64,000 bases of DNA from contig JAKLMB010000017.1 of NCBI GenBank assembly GCA_022813625.1, forward strand, positions 248,001 to 312,000, given 5' to 3'. Below the pieces are notes generated by a model. That model saw nothing but the letters and a program-made list of their open reading frames with translations. It did not search any database and was not told where the DNA came from. The position numbers and the translations under genes are program-made. The stretch comes from Aaosphaeria pasadenensis (Eukaryota > Ascomycota > Dothideomycetes > Pleosporales). Below are positions 36,049 through 48,444 of the stretch, piece by piece (within the stretch, counting starts at the first letter, position 1; the number at the start of each line of letters is the position of its first letter).

Positions 36049-37142
36049 CGTAACCATTGGGCCAGCCGTGCTCCTCATACAATACAACGGACGTGAGTGC
36101 GGGGAGGCGGTCTAGCAAATCAAATTCGTGTGATCGCACGCTCTCGAATCCCAGCTCTCTCTCTCACACACACATACACAAACGCACAAACACAGCTCTC
36201 TCTCAAATCTCTCTTTCTCTTTCTCAGCGCTCTCTTTGCACAAACACAAATCTCACTCGATCTCTCTTTCCCTCTCTTTCCCTTCCTTAAAACAGCAAAG
36301 GCGGGGGTTGGACAATGGGTTATTATTGTTAAAAAGCGTTGGTCATGGGACGTCAAGCTGCAGGTGGATGTTCGGTAGGTGCTCGTGGACGTGAGCGAAG
36401 CGAATAACAGGGCGCGAGAGTGAGGTCGACGACAACGATGATGCTGACCGACTACGGTGGTATTGGTGAAGGCGACAAGCGGCAAGCTGCAGAATCAAAG
36501 TGAGCAGCGGGGTTCGTGGGAGGTGCAGCTGTAGGTGGGTGTGGGTGTAGAAGCAGAGTAGTGGTGAATGCGAGGAAGGTGTGTCGGTTGGTATATTCGA
36601 GTGTGTAAGGAGGGGTTGATTGGTGTTGTTGATGTCGGTTGCGGTAGGAGACAGTAGTAGCGGCGGTACTCCGTAGTAGTGGTAATTACTGTTTGGCGGC
36701 GGTGGTGGTGACGATGATGCTATGTGATGGCAGAGAAGAGGTGAATTGGGAAATAGGTCGGGTATTCCGAATAGTGCTCTGCCTTTCTCTTTTGAGGTGT
36801 GACAGTGGTCAACTAGACAGAAGAAGAATGTTTAAAGGGCGACGTCAACGTCAACGTCAACAAACAACGACGAAGAACCGACGGAAAGGCGAGAACGGGA
36901 GTGAGGCATGGTGCGGGAGGGAAGGAGGTTTTATTAACGCGCTCACAGTAGCTACTAAGTCAGTAAGTCAGTTCAGTAAGTAAGTAGGTATTAGGTAGGG
37001 CAGGGTAGTTGGTAGGGTAGGTAGGTATGCCGTCCAGGTTCGCCGGGACAAGGTAGACAAGGTAGTAACTACTAGGCATGTATGTCTGTGTGTGTCTGTG
37101 TGTGTCTGTGTTTATGGTGGGTGGTGGGTGGTCACTGTGGGT

Positions 37143-37169
37143 GTGTGCAAGGTGTGCAAGGTGTGCAAG
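37143..37169. repeat. GTGTGCAAG 9-mer tandem repeat
   Basis: Three perfect copies. Confidence 0.85.
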
Positions 37170-37405
37170 GTCCTGCTGGTTGGGGGGGCGGCTACACTAC
37201 ACTTACACACACACACTACACCACACCATACACTACACATAAAAACAACCCTCCCAACGCTACACACTATGTACGCAACCCCTACTTCCCTATCCTATGT
37301 ATGTACCGTACTCTACTTTTACTTTGGGGCTTGCTGGGGCTGGAAAGCTAACCCTCGCGACCGGGATCCACGGCTGTGGTGGCAGACGGTCAGGGAGCGG
37401 CCAGA

Positions 37406-37435
37406 CAGTTCAGTTCAGTTCAGTTCAGTTCAGTT
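37406..37435. repeat. CAGTT pentamer microsatellite
   Basis: Six perfect CAGTT copies, then CAATT, CAATT, CAGTT and CCGTT variants up to 37455. Confidence 0.9.
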
Positions 37436-40090
37436 CAATTCAATTCAGTTCCGTTCAGCCCAGAAATGAATAAAATAAAAAACTATTCACAGTGCTGCAC
37501 ATCCCAGGACCCATCTCATCCCATCCCCATCCCATAATACCATACCGTACCATACCATGGCATGGCAAATTTCATGGCATGGAATCCTGGACTCTGGTCA
37601 GGGCGTGCCCTGCAGTGCAATGCTTCGCGGACGGGGCACGAGCGCGAGGTTCAGCGCTGCTCTCCCGCCGGCCACATCGCTCGTCCTCTGCTCCCTACCC
37701 TCTTTGGGTACGAGTAAGGTAAGCATCATCATCTTTTAGTTTGAACATCATCACCACCACTAGAACCAACGCCGCAGCTAATTCCAGCACTACGATCTAC
37801 GGCGTGCATCCTACCCAGGATACCGGAGACAAGAGAGAGCAAGATCAGCGGCTCTAGGAGGAACATGGCGTACCGTCATCTCCGGATCTGGTTCAAGAGA
37901 TGGAAAGGAACCACTGCTTGGGGCTGGGGGGGGAGAAGAGGACCAGGGACGATAGAAACAACGGAACGAAAGAACAATCATGGAGCGGGCGGTAAGAGGG
38001 ACGAGGACGAGCAGGCAGGCTCCTTGAACGGTGGCCATAGATTAGCATAGAGTTAAGACAGAGCATGGAATTTGGGCGCTGGGCCTTGGGGCCTCCCGCA
38101 GCGCACCGGAAGATAGAGTAGAGTGACAAGTTAGTGTACCAAGGGGCACACAAGGGCGAGCGGGCTGCGCGGCGCTGGGAACCACGCATAGCACACGCTG
38201 CACACCCGCATGCATAGGTAGGTGGTAGGGTAGCTTTGTACGAGTTCTCCGTACTGTGCGAGTACTGTATCGCAGAGCGCATGTATGGACTATGGTAGGT
38301 GGGGATTAACTGACGACGGCTATTAATTCTTTCGGCCAGCGGTGCTCGGAGGAGTACTAGATGGGGTATAGCACGAAGGGAGGAGATGTCGAATGGCTGA
38401 GAGATGGACAGGGCAGGATTGGGATTGGGATTGGGATAAGATGGGGTAGGGTAAGATAGCATACCTCGTACAGCCTACAGGATATTTTAAAAACTGTGCA
38501 GCGTGCAAGGTGCCAGAGACTCGAGAGGGCCCTCCATAGACTATTACACAGTTGAGTATCTTTGGGGGAGGCCGGTAGAAAAGGGTGGAGAGGGGAAAGG
38601 GAAGAAGCTGAAAGAGGGCGGGAGATGGAGATGATGCTGGATTAGAGTTAGAGCGAGTTAGAGCGAGTTAGAATGAATCGGGGGGAGGGAGAGGAGGTAG
38701 GTGGTGGTAGGTGGTGGCAGAGTGGGAGGGAACTTGGAAGGCACGAGTGGGCAGGATAGACCAACAACTACCAGTTCTGTTGTCACTTTACCCGATTAGG
38801 ACAGACCAAGAGGTACACGGGCGACCCGACTGCGTGGACATGGAAAGAGCATACGGGCGCCTCCCTTGATTGGTCAGCCCATGCTCCGACTGGCTGGTCC
38901 CCCCATCCCAGCCCAAAGTTTTTACCTTTTCGCCCCAGCTTTTCTTCTTCTGTTCCTCTTCCCATCCATTCCCATCGTTCCTTCCTTCCCTTTATGCTTG
39001 ATGCCTATTCTATTCTATTCTATCTTCTCTCCCCTTCTTCTTTCCCTCCCTATTATTGTCATATCCTCTCATCTCATACCATATCATACCATATCTATTC
39101 AAATCAATCACTTACTGTTCGCTCGAATCAATTGATCCCCTGACTGACCATTGGCTATTGCATCCGTAGTTATGATTGGCCGACTGATTTATTATCAACC
39201 CATTCCTTCCACTCTTCATATCCACACGCACACGTACCTACACAATGAATAGATACATTACGGAGTAATCCGTTCCCTCTTACAATTTACTCTCCTCTGG
39301 GCATCTTTCTAATAATGGCCTCAATCTGCTCATTCATTCACACCATCCATCATGCATCTACTACATCTACCTACTGTGTATGATCTGACATCCTCACCCC
39401 CTCCTTCCTTTCCCTGCCTGACATGTGCATTCGAAGCGAGACGTTGCAGGCCATTTCCGCATAACACCTAATGATACAGCCTTCCTCCCTGCCTCCTTCC
39501 CTTCAACCCCCGACTTGTCACAACTACTGCACCTCAAGACTCACATATCATACTCCAAACCATAGCAGCGGTAGCGCTACAACCATACCACATCCACATC
39601 CACTATACCGTGTCATGTCCACCTGCAGCTATGCAAACATCAGCACATCAAGATACAACCTGGGAGCGGCGGATGACTGGACGCCGTCGTTGTCGTCGTC
39701 GTCGTCGCCGTCGTCGCCGTCATCATCAGCACCATCATCAACCGCCGCTCGCTCCATTATCATTCACCGATTTCTAGCCTTCCCCTCCGACCCTCTAACC
39801 CTATGAATACATCATACGCCATGCATTCATCTAGAGAGCTGACTGTGTAATAAGTAAGTACGGAGTAATAACAAACGAAACAACACCAGCCCACAAACCA
39901 ACTGCTTGGTTTCTTTTGTTGCGTAGTTATCGCGTCTCCATCAACAACAAGGTAAATTGCATCCTACTACTGGACCCTTTCCGGTCATCTCCCCGAGTCC
40001 CCCTCTGCGTTTGGTGGTGTTGCCGGCGAACCCCAAAACCACCTAGGCGCAAGCCGTCTCAAGACAGCAGCGTCACCGGCATTCCCCATT

Positions 40091-40123
40091 CACCACCACC
40101 ACCACCACCACCACCACCACCAC
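40091..40123. repeat. CAC trinucleotide microsatellite
   Basis: Eleven perfect CAC copies. Confidence 0.9.
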
Positions 40124-42703
40124 CAACATCCCTTCGTCATCGATAGTTACCCAGCTACGCGGCCGACAAATACCCTATGCACATGGTGCATCGCGGCAGC
40201 TTGCAGCAGACGCCCTGTCGAAATTCCACCCTCGTGGTCTCGACTTGCATTCCTTGGCCATTTCCTGCGCCCTCGCATGGTACGGTACGATACGATGCCT
40301 ACAATGCAACACGCTAGACGGAAGAGAGAACGAATGGCGTCGATGGCACCCCCAAAAAAGCATGTTCGATTTGATTCCGACTTTCAGCACGCTTGTCAAC
40401 GATCACTTGCATTTTGTGGCCAGTCCCTGTCATGCCATGTCTTCCCTGGTGGTGGATATCTCCCCCTTTCGGTATGGCATTGGGAGGAGTCCCACCGCCG
40501 GTCAAGCAATGCAAAACGCCACAAAACCCTTTCGCTTGCAATTCCATCTCCTATGAGGCCTGGCTCTGACAGACAGTTCCATAAGGTGACTCCCCCATCT
40601 CCAAGCTCCCCAACATCATCACGATGGCCAAAGGGACCCTCCATGGTACGTCTACATTCATGCACACCGCACGCAGAAAGAGGCGTCGGCGGCGGCTTTC
40701 CTGACAGGCCACCGCCTTAGACCAGTCTCGTGTCGTCCCAGAGCAGTGTCATCGAGGCGTTTTGGGCCCTTTTTAGCAAGCCAGCCCGCTTCGGCCTCCT
40801 GCAGGAATGCTATGCGCAGCGCATATCCGGATTTGCAAGTTGGCTTGCCTCAGGTATTGTATGTGTGTTTGGCTGTGATACGATGTATGCCCTTCCCAAT
40901 CCCACGACCAGATCTCAGAGATGAGGGAACCGAAACACGAACCGACTAGCTTCTCAAACACTTGGCGCTTTAGAATCGAGCGCTATAGATCGTGAAGCTA
41001 TTCCTTCTGTGACTGCCGTTGCGCGCCGCTCCTCACTACTGCATCCTGCGCTGCCAGGTTGTTTTGCATTACAGCAGACTCGCACCGTTCCGTCAAACGT
41101 GTTGTCGTTCGACAGTCAGCATCCGTGAGGTAGGGGAAGCCTGTCCAGCTGGGCCGTTAGTCGGCGTCCTTGTTAAATCAATCATTCAGGTGTCTGCCAC
41201 CAATTCATGTCGCTGCCGAAGAATGGGCGTGCTTTTCCAGCAGAGTGGTAAATGGGCTTTCGTGAGAGCCGACTGAGTAATCGATTTGTTAGATCCCGCG
41301 GCATGAAACCTCGTACATGGCAGAGACTCGCCCACGGCCGACCATCCCTTCGAGCCGTGTAATTGGCTAGATCACGCACTCGCCCAGCTGGCAGAGCCAG
41401 CCTCTTGTCATCGCTTACATGCGGACGCAGGATTCGGATGTGTTGCGCAAATCACAACCACTTTGGTGGCACGAGGCCTGCAAGCCCACGCAACAAAACA
41501 ACTCTCCTACCCTCTCCCCATAATTGGGGCAAGGCTGCCGCGCCAGGTAGGGATGATGGATGTTGGCGCATTCTCCAAGAACAGAAGAACATACACCTTT
41601 TGGTAATGGGCGAACCGACCATGGATAAACAAGCGAAGGAGAAACCTTGGAACTTCTGCGAACGGCCGAGGCGAGGTGGACTGCGCGTGCGGGTCGGCGG
41701 GAGCGATGCGATGCGAGCGATGCTGTGCACAAAAAGATGACAATGAACGATCGCAGGCCATGAGCATTCCCAGTGGTTTGGTACTGCTAGCCGCCTAGGA
41801 TCACGCAGCTGCCCATGCTCTCTAGTTGCCGTGCCTCCAATCCGCATACGGCTTCGGTAAGGAGTATTTGCATCCTAGATTCGAGGAACTGGACTGTGCC
41901 CAGGGCTGCTCACCCATGCCCTGATGATCATGAGCCGGTCACTTCTCCAATAGAGGTCTTCGCCGGCACTTGTACTTGCTTTGAGAGGGATGGGGTTGCC
42001 AACATTGGACGTTCTGGGCGAAGCAAGCTGCAAGCCCGTACAATAAATGTCTTGCGCGCCATTGCGGTGCACAGGCTCAATAATGCATTCAACCAGATTT
42101 CCGGGAAACACTTCTACGGGCATTTGGGGACCATGAAGAGAAACATTAATTGCTCCGCTAATGATACATTGGAATAGATGTGTATCCACCCGTGCCAATG
42201 AGGCCACGGCCACGTTTTCTTCTATTAGAGCAAATCGAACCATGGCTACGAAGCAGGTATGTGTTTGCGATGCGATGGAGCGCACCGATGACAGGATGCG
42301 TGTACGGGGTGCTCCGTAGACGATGACCCTATTCGGCACAAAGGCACATTGGTTCTGTTTGAGGCGCCCTGGAACTCGCGGTGAACTCGACGTGCGCGGG
42401 CCTAAGTCCGGTTTTGAAGAGAGGATGAAAAGACAAGTAATTCAAGCCCCCAGGTCGCGCTTCGACTGCAATGGCACCATCTCCGTCGCTATAAACCCGA
42501 CACTTATTGCAGTTATTGACTCTATCGAATGAGCTGGAGCATCCCGATCCAGCCATAATATCACACAAGCAGGTGCGCGACCAGAATGGGCGAATACTGA
42601 CCGCCCTCACGACAGCACGGCGCACTGCAGCAAAAGAAGGTTACAGAGGCGTGTAAGCGAGACCTCAAGCAAGCACTAGGGCTATCCAATGGCTAATGAG
42701 CGA

Positions 42704-42749
42704 TGGGCAATGGGCAATGAATGGCCATGGGCAATTGAGCCATGGGCAA
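42704..42749. repeat. interspersed TGGGCAA repeats
   Basis: Four exact TGGGCAA copies at 42704, 42711, 42728 and 42743. The last two are each preceded by CCA, giving CCATGGGCAA twice. Confidence 0.7.
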
Positions 42750-45475
42750 CAATTTGTGTTCTCTCATTTCATGGCTAGAATGAAAAAAGTGCGGGGACAG
42801 CAGTGGCTTGCAAGGAAGAGTGGGCGAGCAGCCACGGGCAGCCCATGGTCAATTTGATGTGAAACATGCACCTAACCCTCGCTAAACAAGGCCATTCTCC
42901 GGCCGACCCAGCTCCTCGGATTTTGTGAATTCCTTAGATCCACCGGATTGGAATAAATGAGTCGGCCCGTTGGCTAAAGCGCGACTTTGGTGCCGCCCCG
43001 GTTCCCTCGTCGACTCCACACGCGGCCCACGAACACCACAATAAGTCTCTTGCGCCGCGAGGGTTTCCTGGCTTCGAAAAACTGATGTTGCAAGGTTTCG
43101 TTCGTTAGCAAGGGGTAGCTAATCTCAGCAATGAGCATTCAGCACTGAGGGGTCCGCTTAGCCGCCTCAACGAAGATTATGGTTCAGTGCCAATAATGTT
43201 GCCTTACAAGTATCTACAACACGATTTACCCCAATGTACTGGGAAACCCCTGCTGCCTATCAAGAAGAGAATCGAGGAAACGATATGGATTTGCAAGATG
43301 AAGCATCTAGGACTATTGGGTGTCTAGGCGATCGATGTGACGAGCCAGGTTCCTTCTGGATCATGTTTGTGATGGGCCTCGCAGGAGAAGTGGAAACGAG
43401 ACGCGTAAGAGGAGCGAAAGTTTCTTCCGGTTCCCTGTCTATAACTACTGACTGTTAAGCCTCACATGCGTGATCTCACACCCAGTCAGTAAGACCGTCA
43501 CACATCGAACCCGGTACTCTCACTTTTCACCGATAATGAGACAATGTGAATTAATTTGGACGAAACAACGCAGACGGTGGAGCTGCCGCTAGACTTATGC
43601 CGGACTGTGCAACCATACTCTGCGTCAGCCTCGTGCAAAAAGAAAGATAATGTTGTACGTTCACGATCTTCGTTTGACCCGGCACTTTGCTCGCTGGCTC
43701 GCTTGTTCCGAGAAGGTGAACCGCTTCGGCCGAAATTCCCGATGAAAGCTCATTCGCCGTTGTCCACAGTGTGTTATCATGTGCACATCGAATCGGAAGA
43801 TTTCTCTGCAGGTCTCTGTGGGACGCGACGTTGCTTTTGCCATGCGGGATTCACTCTTCTGGAAATGTGAAATTTTATGTAGGCAGGTAAGCCGTGCCGT
43901 GGCGTCAGCATGCTTGTCTCATCGAGGATGTCTACTTCATCTAATTCAATAGTGAGGCGAAACATTCGTTCCAGGCAAGTGCTTGCTAACGAGAGCCTGC
44001 AGGTACCAATGCAAGGAACTTGACCTACCAAGGTGAAGGGGCACGCCCCTACTTGAAAAGGCGCTGAGAGTTGCCAGATAGGCGGTGAGGGTTTAGTTAT
44101 GTCCTGGGGGACTATCGAGCATTCCCGCCCATGCTATCACGCTTGAGGTAAATTCTCAACAGCCGCGCCACGCTGCTCAAAACTCCAACAACACAACCAC
44201 AAAACACCGTGCCTCAATGCTAGAATCTGCTGGAGAATGCAACATCTCTTAAGAATACGAGAGCAATTGCTACACCGGAGCTCTACGGAAGCGCCATTGC
44301 CCATGTCCCCCACGCTAGCTAGCCACCCTTCCGTCTGAGCAGCATCCCGCGTACCGACAGACTGGTTGCCCTTCATGTCCAGTGGTAGAAAAGGGAGGTC
44401 ATAGTCGTCACCGGGTCCCGCCGACGTTTGAGGAGACCAAGCTTATATTGAGACCGAAGGCGTCAGTATGGCTTTGACATGGAAATCTCATTAGAGCAGG
44501 GCATGCCTTGATCCTGTTGTTTCGTTGCAAATGACTCGTCACAATTCCACCATCATGCATTGTTGAGACCAGACAGTCCTCAACCATTCGAGAAGTGTCA
44601 ATCCATAAGTTTTGTAGTCACACGCCCACTATTACTGTCGCCGCCGCACATCTCTGATTGCACAGGGCCGAATACACCATGTAATCATCGTCAACATCAG
44701 ACCATCCGCTACCACGAAGCACGAAACACAGCGGGAATAAGCACGATCATCCTTGCGGTTGATCCCCATCCGAGAAGGATGTGTTGGAGAAAGGGCCGAA
44801 GGAGCATATGCCGGATGCCGGTCAACTGCGTGCGTTGCTTGCCGCTGCCATGCTGCCATCCATCCTGCATGAGTGATGTTGCCGCCCAAAGCACGCCGAT
44901 CGCGTAACCATCAATTCTTGCTGCCGGAGATAGTCTTTGTTGGCTTGCTCTGTGGATTTTATTTCCCAATCATGGATCACGACCAGTCGCCAGGAGCAAG
45001 CTGGCTAGCAAGCAAGCAAACACTAGAAACAGTAGCAATTGATATCACACCATCGAATTCACCTTTTCAGGCACTTGTGGTCCTCGACATGTGTCTGTAT
45101 ACAGAGGACTAAAAGTATCAATGGAAACATTTCAGACTTGGAAAGGCCTAAGGATGGATTGCCTTATCGCTCAAGTCGAGCCTCTATAGGAACCAACGAA
45201 CGACCAAATGAACAAGGATGGCCCTTTTAGGGCCCTGCCAAGAAGGCAGACCTACTGCACGACGCCAGACGATGCCGGACCACAGTACTCCATGCCTTCA
45301 CCGGAACCAACACGACTTCGAAATAAACTACAGGCAGCCAAAGAGATAGGGTCCGGGAGAAGCACCGAGCAAAGGGTTTTGACTTTCGAGTCTAATGCAA
45401 GTCGGTGGCTACCTTCGCACTTGAGCCACGGCAAGTGGCGTTTGGGCGTCTGCTTCCTTCCACAGATGAATGCTG

Positions 45476-45497
45476 CAATTCCGCGATCGCGGAATTG
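45476..45497. repeat. perfect 22-bp palindrome
   Basis: The half-site CAATTCCGCGA (45476-45486) is followed directly by its exact reverse complement. The core contains CCG and CGG in everted orientation with 6 bp between, a layout used by some Zn(II)2Cys6 regulators. Confidence 0.8.
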
Positions 45498-46311
45498 GAA
45501 AGAGCATGTGTTTGGCAAGTTGTCGTCCTGGACTGATGTAGGGTTTGATGCATGCTCCTATAAACTCGGCGCGTTGAGGCCGGTGTCGCCTACATTCGCT
45601 TTATTCTTCACGGTTCAGGCAATGCAGGTCGAACAGGAAGCATCATCACAAACACTATCATCGGCCTGCCATTGTGGCATACCGTATATGCAGATGATGC
45701 AATGGAGTTGGTGGAATATTCCACGTGGTTTTAGACTGGGCACACCCTTTACCAGAACTCGTAAATCGTACCTGGCTTTCGAACAGAGGCAAGTTAGAGT
45801 TCGACTAATGCAAGTAAGACTTATCATCAATATCCATCCACAAAATCTCACATTGTCACGAGATTACTTCTACAGAAGACACCCTCTCGGCTCTATTGCT
45901 GTTAGATCAGCAACAAAGCTTCTCCGTGATTTTTCGGGCGCCTTTTGAGCCTCACACTACTTTGTCATTGATTCCTTCAGTGTGGAGAGTCCTAGCATTA
46001 TCTAACGCCACACTTTGTCATAGTTCAGCCAATCTATATACCATCCATTAGCAAGTGGACACGGCACTCACATCCCACGTCCCAATAATTCCCAGATCGA
46101 CTAGAAAGAAGTTCCAGGCCCTTTCCAATCTTCCACGGTAGAAGGAAAATGGCGAATACATGATCTGGTAATCGACCAAGAATGCGAGATGCAAACTCCA
46201 CCAAACAGAGTTTGACCTCTCCCCATATTCCCGTATCCGGATATCGCGGTCTACCCCAGTGGATGTTTCGTCGATCCTATCGTACAACGGGTAGATCGTT
46301 GGGACTGTCAC

Positions 46312-47878
46312 TCACTTCCACTGCCATCTCTTCTGTACCCATCGCAACACGTAGACCAACGCTACGAGGACTGGAACCTCAATTAGGGGACCAACCGTGC
46401 TTGCCAGCGCCTGACCACTTCCAGCGCCGTAGACCGCCACGACGACCGCGATAGCGAGTTCGAAGTTGTTGCTTGCCGCCGTGAAACTCTGCGTACAACT
46501 GACTTTATACTCGTATCCCATCTTCCAGCAGAAGAAAACAGTAGCCGTGAAGATGACACTGAAGTACACCAGCAACGGCGCAGCAACCCTCAGCACGTCG
46601 GTGATCTGCTGCACGACGTGCTTACCCTGACTCCCAAACAGCACGATGATGGTATACAGCAGTCCGATCAGCGAGAACGGCGCAATATACCGTATAAACC
46701 TCCGTTGATACCTATCCTCCCCGAGCAACTGCAACAGCACCAACCGCGTCCCCACCGCCGCACCCAGCGGAATCCCCAGGAAGACTCCCACACTCTGCGC
46801 AACCTTACTATACGACACATCCGCGCTGTCTCCCCGGCTAACAACCTCGACATAGAACACCGCCAGCGGCGCAAACAGCACGATCTGCAGCAGCGAATTG
46901 AACGCCACGAGCACGGCGCAGTAGTCGCCGTCCCCGCCCGCGAGGTCCGTCCAGATGAGCACCATGGCGATGCAGCGCGCGATCCCAACGAAGATCAATC
47001 CCTCGCGCAGGTCCTGGCGGTCTGGCAGGAAGGCCCATGCCAGCGCGACCATGAATAGTGGCGCTACGAGCCAGTTCAAAACGAAGGAGAGCAGGATTTG
47101 CTTCCACAGCGCGGGTGACGCGAGGAGTAGGTGGAGGGTTTCGAAGCGCACTTTGCAGAGGATGGGGTACATCATTACGAGTAGGCCGATGGCTATAGAA
47201 TCAGGTTCGTTAGCATGCTTGAACTTTTCTTTCTTGAGTGATACGGTCGACGGGTGTAACGTCCAGGTGGGAAAGGCTCTCCCGCGGGGGTTGATACCAG
47301 TGTGAACGACAATCCCATTTCCTTCTCCACCAGAAGAGCGAACAACACTGACGCGGAGCACACCGCAAACCTCTCCCCTCACCCAAAGAAAAGAGAAACA
47401 CGAAGAGAAAGAAGAGAGCATAACAAGATAATTGAAAACGTACCGATAGGCAAACTAACCCCAACCAACTCCCCCTTCTGAAGCGTAGGCCCCGTAGAAG
47501 GTACCAAGTTGGCGAGGATGATCCCCAGCGCCATTGCCAGCACTATCCAAATGACGAGATACCGATCGAGGAACGATAGTCCTCGCAGTGGTGGAACCGC
47601 CGCAGACGTCGTGTTAGCTTCATTTTGATGTGCTTCTGTTTGCATATGTAAGTATGTGTATAGTCAGATATATATTCTCTTTGTCGATCAATTTAATACG
47701 TGTGAATGTATATGATGAATGCAAGTAGACTCAAGCAAGGGAACCTACCGACGTCGTCGACTGCATTGCTCGCTGCAGATCCATTGAGTCCCTTTTCGTT
47801 CGTAGTGTCGTCGCGGTTGTATGATTGCGCTTCTTCATCACTACTTTTCCGCACCGCGGAATGCTCTGTTGTGTTCAT
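46312..47878 (-). CDS. acr3: arsenite efflux transporter Acr3
   Basis: An ACR3/ARR3-family carrier that exports arsenite (and often antimonite) across the plasma membrane. Three exons: 47749-47878, 47444-47635 and 46312-47192, giving 400 residues. Introns are 113 and 251 nt (GTAGGT and GTACGT donors), both phase 1. The N-terminal 50 residues are polar and cytosolic. The first membrane span (LSFLDRYLVIWIVLAMALGI) and IGLLVMMYPILCKVRFE are typical of the family. The conserved cysteine is about residue 181 (GIARCIAMVLIWTDLA). In this block I expect WNDLA, and the Asn is Thr here. The C-terminal signature ASNNFELAIAVVVAVYGAGS with PLIEVPVLVALVYV is intact, so the protein should be functional. No arsenate reductase or arsenic regulator lies next to it. 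Confidence 0.92.
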
Positions 47879-48444
47879 CTTTTTGATGTCCTATGCTTTG
47901 GTTAGGAGAGGTAATAATAGACCAAAAGTTTAACGTTCAAACCGAATATCGAATGGGGTGATTCACATACTCTGTACCGTACAAGCGAACAAACAAACAA
48001 GTAACCGCCCAATACTATGAGGGAAAATGATTAAGATGATGTATTAATTAGCTTCCACTCTTCATTCTTTGCGGCTCAATTACTTAGAGGTACTTATGAA
48101 GTTGATTGCCGTTTGGAAGGCGAGGTCAGGGTCTAGTTCCGACCAATCATGTGCGGCGAGGATGTCACTGCTGCTTCTTCACAGACTTTTAGCCCGGTTT
48201 GGGTGGTCGGGGATTTTTTTTCTCCCTACGGGTCTGCCAGCACGTTCGAAAACTCGGATCATTCCGAAGATTATTGTGTTTGCATGTTCACTGAAGCGTT
48301 GATAGTAGAAATCATGCCTTCTGTGGAATATTGGTGCTACACATAAAATTCACTACAAGGACTTCGTCCGACTTGGATATAGTTGTACGAGAACGGACAA
48401 GAATGTAATGGATTGAATCGTAAAGTCCAGGACTATCCTATCTG
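47879..48444. other. region between acr3 and the interrupted gene
   Basis: 566 bp. It is the upstream region of minus-strand acr3 and the 3' region of the interrupted gene. No gene or clear element seen. Confidence 0.5.

Larger units (their letters stand above)
36049..46311. other. second gene desert, about 10 kb
   Basis: No convincing gene. 36150-36295 is a CT/CA-rich tract, so GA-rich on the coding strand upstream of the LaeA-like gene. 36300-36780 is G-rich. 38560-38760 is G-rich and 38930-39830 C/T-rich. Short arrays at 37143, 37406, 39684-39720 (CGT-type), 40091 and 42704 punctuate it. A 246-aa open frame (45208-45948, plus) has no known domain, and a perfect 22-bp palindrome lies inside it. 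TACGGAGTA occurs at 36667 (inverted), 39259 and 39859. Confidence 0.6.

Noticed and set aside
40277..40720. 147-aa plus-strand frame
   Set aside because: Overlapping frames of similar length exist on both strands here, and the translation has no domain.
42960..43030. tRNA-like GC-rich stretch
   Set aside because: No matching acceptor stem and no B-box consensus (GGTTCGAANCC type).
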